Below are positions 5,604 through 6,457 of a DNA stretch of 6,457 nt, piece after piece (position 1 is the stretch's first letter; the number at the start of each line of letters is the position of its first letter). The translations under genes and the position numbers were made by a program. Under the pieces are notes generated by a model, which searched no databases, was not told where the DNA came from, and saw nothing but the letters and a program-made list of their open reading frames with translations. Location of the stretch: assembly GCA_003153335.1 (NCBI GenBank), contig PLYG01000571.1, forward strand, positions 1 to 6,457, written 5' to 3'. Source of the stretch: Betaproteobacteria bacterium. GTDB taxonomy: Bacteria; Pseudomonadota; Gammaproteobacteria; Burkholderiales; Casimicrobiaceae.

Positions 5604-5690
5604 GACCCTCATTCAAGTATCGGCGGGCGCTGCACCCGTGTCAACCGTGCATTGCCATCGTCGCGCACCCGAGAAAATGCCGCGCTTGCG
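5566..5690 (-). mobile_element. IS91-type end without transposase, copy C
   Basis: The sequence from 5588 to about 5662 aligns with the end of copy A (538-613) at roughly four of five positions. Weaker similarity continues to the shared word CGCGCTTG near 5690. No transposase coding sequence follows. This is a solo end, as expected from deletion or one-ended transposition. It has the same orientation as copies A and B. Confidence 0.62.
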
Positions 5691-5957
5691 CAATGGCGAG
5701 TTTTCCTGCCTCCGCTTCACCACTGTTTCGCGGTAAACGCGGCAGCGGCGAAACTCGAACTATCGGTTCGTTTTTTGAGGCGGCAACGGCACGTAAACTA
5801 GTTGGATGTTTTGTGGGTCCGGTTGACCTTGCCGAACATCACAGCAAACACCTCAAAGCGAAGCTACGTGGCAGGGTAAAGAGTTCTCGTTGACACTGGG
5901 CCGCTGGTCGCGCTGATGAACAAGCGCGATCGGCATCATCAGCGATTCGTCGGCATC
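5604..5957. other. Gene-poor stretch with inverted repeats
   Basis: I recognise no protein here in any frame. The one medium open frame (5693-5893, plus) has no family pattern. Beyond the decayed copy C end the stretch contains GTTTCGC/GCGAAAC (5725-5731 and 5748-5754), a possible terminator (5756-5776), and a perfect 9-bp inverted repeat CGCTGATGA/TCATCAGCG (5911-5919 and 5936-5944, 16-base spacer). It is probably old intergenic DNA or decayed transposon sequence. Confidence 0.4.
5756..5776 (+). terminator. Possible weak Rho-independent terminator
   Basis: CGAAC-TATCG-GTTCG (5756-5770) forms a 5-bp stem with a 5-base loop, followed directly by six T residues (5771-5776) on the plus strand. 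The stem is short and only three of its five pairs are G-C. It would serve a gene now missing to the left. Confidence 0.35.
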
Positions 5958-5975
5958 GTAGCATGGCTATGCTAC
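5958..5975. repeat. Palindrome upstream of the RAYT/IS200-like fragment
   Basis: GTAGCAT-GGCT-ATGCTAC is a perfect 7-bp inverted repeat with a 4-base loop, ending 9 bases before the transposase-like start codon. IS200/IS605 elements and RAYT-associated REPs are recognised as short hairpins near the transposase, and many REPs begin with a GTAG tetranucleotide. Placement and form fit such an end, but no second copy is visible in this window. Confidence 0.5.
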
Positions 5976-5984
5976 ACCAGCCTG

Positions 5985-6089
5985 ATGGCTAGACCGCTTA
6001 GACCGGAGTTTGCTGGAGCGCTTCACCATGTCATGGCCCGCGGTGATCGTCGCGAGCCGATCAATGAATATGAACGAGGTTTCGCTTGA
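5985..6089 (+). pseudogene. RAYT / IS200-like (Transposase_17) transposase, N-terminal fragment
   Basis: The ATG at 5985 opens MARPLRPEFAGALHHVMARG then DRREPI. This is the highly conserved start of REP-associated tyrosine transposases and related Y1 transposases ('MARPLRIEFPGALYHV-SRGN-R--IF'). Similarity stops after about codon 26 (near 6062); the frame continues with unrelated residues to TGA at 6087-6089. The HUH motif and catalytic tyrosine, which lie further on in intact members of about 200-300 residues, are absent, so it is inactive. These enzymes mobilise short palindromic sequences as single-stranded DNA. Confidence 0.78.
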
Positions 6090-6115
6090 CATCCGTCATT
6101 TGTATCATTTAGAGT
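6086..6115 (+). promoter_or_regulatory. Candidate promoter for the right-edge gene
   Basis: A perfect -35 hexamer TTGACA (6086-6091) is followed after 18 bases by TAGAGT (6110-6115), 4/6 to the -10 consensus. The local sequence is clearly more A/T-rich than its surroundings. If used, the transcript would carry a leader of about 130 bases containing the inverted repeat at 6131-6180. Confidence 0.35.
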
Positions 6116-6130
6116 TCACCGGTCTTGCAC

Positions 6131-6180
6131 AACCGCCGTGACAAAACCGCGCCGATAGTTGCCGCGCGGGCACGGCGGTT
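6131..6180. promoter_or_regulatory. Large stem-loop candidate in the leader of the right-edge gene
   Basis: AACCGCCGTG (6131-6140) and CACGGCGGTT (6171-6180) pair perfectly over 10 bp. Nested inside, CCGCGC (6147-6152) and GCGCGG (6164-6169) pair over 6 bp around an 11-base loop, with an asymmetric ACAAAA bulge. No T-run follows on either strand, so a simple terminator is unlikely. It could be an RNA leader structure, a DNA binding site, or a remnant of a mobile-element end. No known riboswitch is recognised. Confidence 0.5.
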
Positions 6181-6252
6181 AACAAAAACAGCGGGTTGTG
6201 GAATGTTCGCGCTGTCCAACAGGTTTGTCGCTGGACGACTCAGGGGGGAAAG

Positions 6253-6457
6253 ATGCCGAGCCATGCACGGGAACGAGTCGTGTCCACGCGCCGCATGTCG
6301 GTGGTCGTGTGGCTGCTGGTCGTGCTGCTGTCTTGCATCGGCACGCCCGCAGGGGCCGATCAGGTGATCGCGGCCGGGGGCCTGGTTTCGCTGGGCGGTG
6401 GTCGAATCGATCTGGCCTGTACTGACCTCATCGTCGGCGGTACCTTGAATGTCGATC
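6253..6457 (+). CDS. Secreted repeat-type surface protein, N-terminal part (runs off right edge)
   Basis: The ATG at 6253 follows a purine-rich AGGGGGGAAAG, and 68 full codons run open to the window edge. MPSHARERVVSTRR is followed by MSVVVWLLVVLLSCIGTPAG, a basic N-region and hydrophobic core with likely cleavage after PAGA. The mature start DQVIAAGGLVSLGGG, RIDLACTDLIVGGTLNVD resembles the opening of secreted beta-helix-like proteins with 'LGGG-LDLGCTDL-V-GTLN' repeats. These are common in betaproteobacteria and often end in an IPTL-type CTERM tail. The tail is not visible here. A second start at 6295 would also give a signal peptide, but it lacks a comparable ribosome-binding site. Function unknown. 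Confidence 0.68.
   Translation, partial: MPSHARERVVSTRRMSVVVWLLVVLLSCIGTPAGADQVIAAGGLVSLGGGRIDLACTDLIVGGTLNVD

Noticed and set aside
5693..5893. Plus-strand open frame of 66 codons as a gene
   Set aside because: No start signal and no recognisable family pattern are present, and it overlaps decayed transposon end and hairpin sequences. I cannot support it.
1..6457. tRNA, rRNA, riboswitch, origin, or defence/toxin system
   Set aside because: Reading both strands showed no tRNA cloverleaf, rRNA segment, known riboswitch core or recognisable defence genes. The region is explained by transposon remnants, transporter debris and envelope proteins.

Overview
The window looks like chromosomal DNA of a GC-rich proteobacterium, most probably a betaproteobacterium. 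The evidence is codon use strongly biased to G/C at third positions, Bug/TctC- and TctA-type tricarboxylate transporter fragments, a TAXI solute receptor, a TIGR03118 protein with a CTERM-like tail, and IS91-type transposase remnants. This placement comes from gene content, not from a marker gene.

Layout, left to right. The 5' part of a SAM-dependent methyltransferase gene runs off the left edge on the minus strand (1-165). It is divergent from the start of a GH108 (phage-lysozyme-like) muramidase (250-543). The muramidase is cut by the end of an IS91-type element (copy A, 538 to about 1022), which keeps only the transposase C-terminus and a strong terminator. An intact TAXI-family TRAP solute receptor follows (1113-2114). 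Convergent to it is the last 63 codons of a TctC/Bug receptor (2153-2344), cut by a second IS91-type copy (B, 2345 to about 3540 or beyond). The copy B transposase has a nonsense codon and an internal deletion. Next come the last ~100 codons of a TctA permease (3687-3992, minus), joined back to back to the last 25 codons of an amino-acid ABC transporter ATPase (3995-4072, plus). A complete secreted TIGR03118 protein with a C-terminal hydrophobic segment and Arg cluster follows (4132-5319, minus). After it is a ~17-codon gene start (5512-5565) cut by a third, transposase-less IS91-type end (copy C, with a 19-bp tandem duplication at 5566-5603). Then come a poorly explained stretch with several inverted repeats and a possible terminator (5604-5957), a RAYT/IS200-like transposase start fragment (5985-6089), a large inverted repeat (6131-6180), and the start of a secreted, probably repeat-rich surface protein running off the right edge (6253-6457).

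Only two genes are complete: the TAXI receptor and the TIGR03118 protein. Two more are cut only by the window edge. Everything else is debris. Three IS91-type ends lie in the same orientation within about 5 kb. Each truncates a different gene on its left, while its right side joins unrelated sequence. This fits repeated rolling-circle (possibly one-ended) transposition and adjacent deletion at one site. I see no new multi-gene system. The more unusual items are the chain of identical transposon ends and the pairing of two envelope-type proteins around it.
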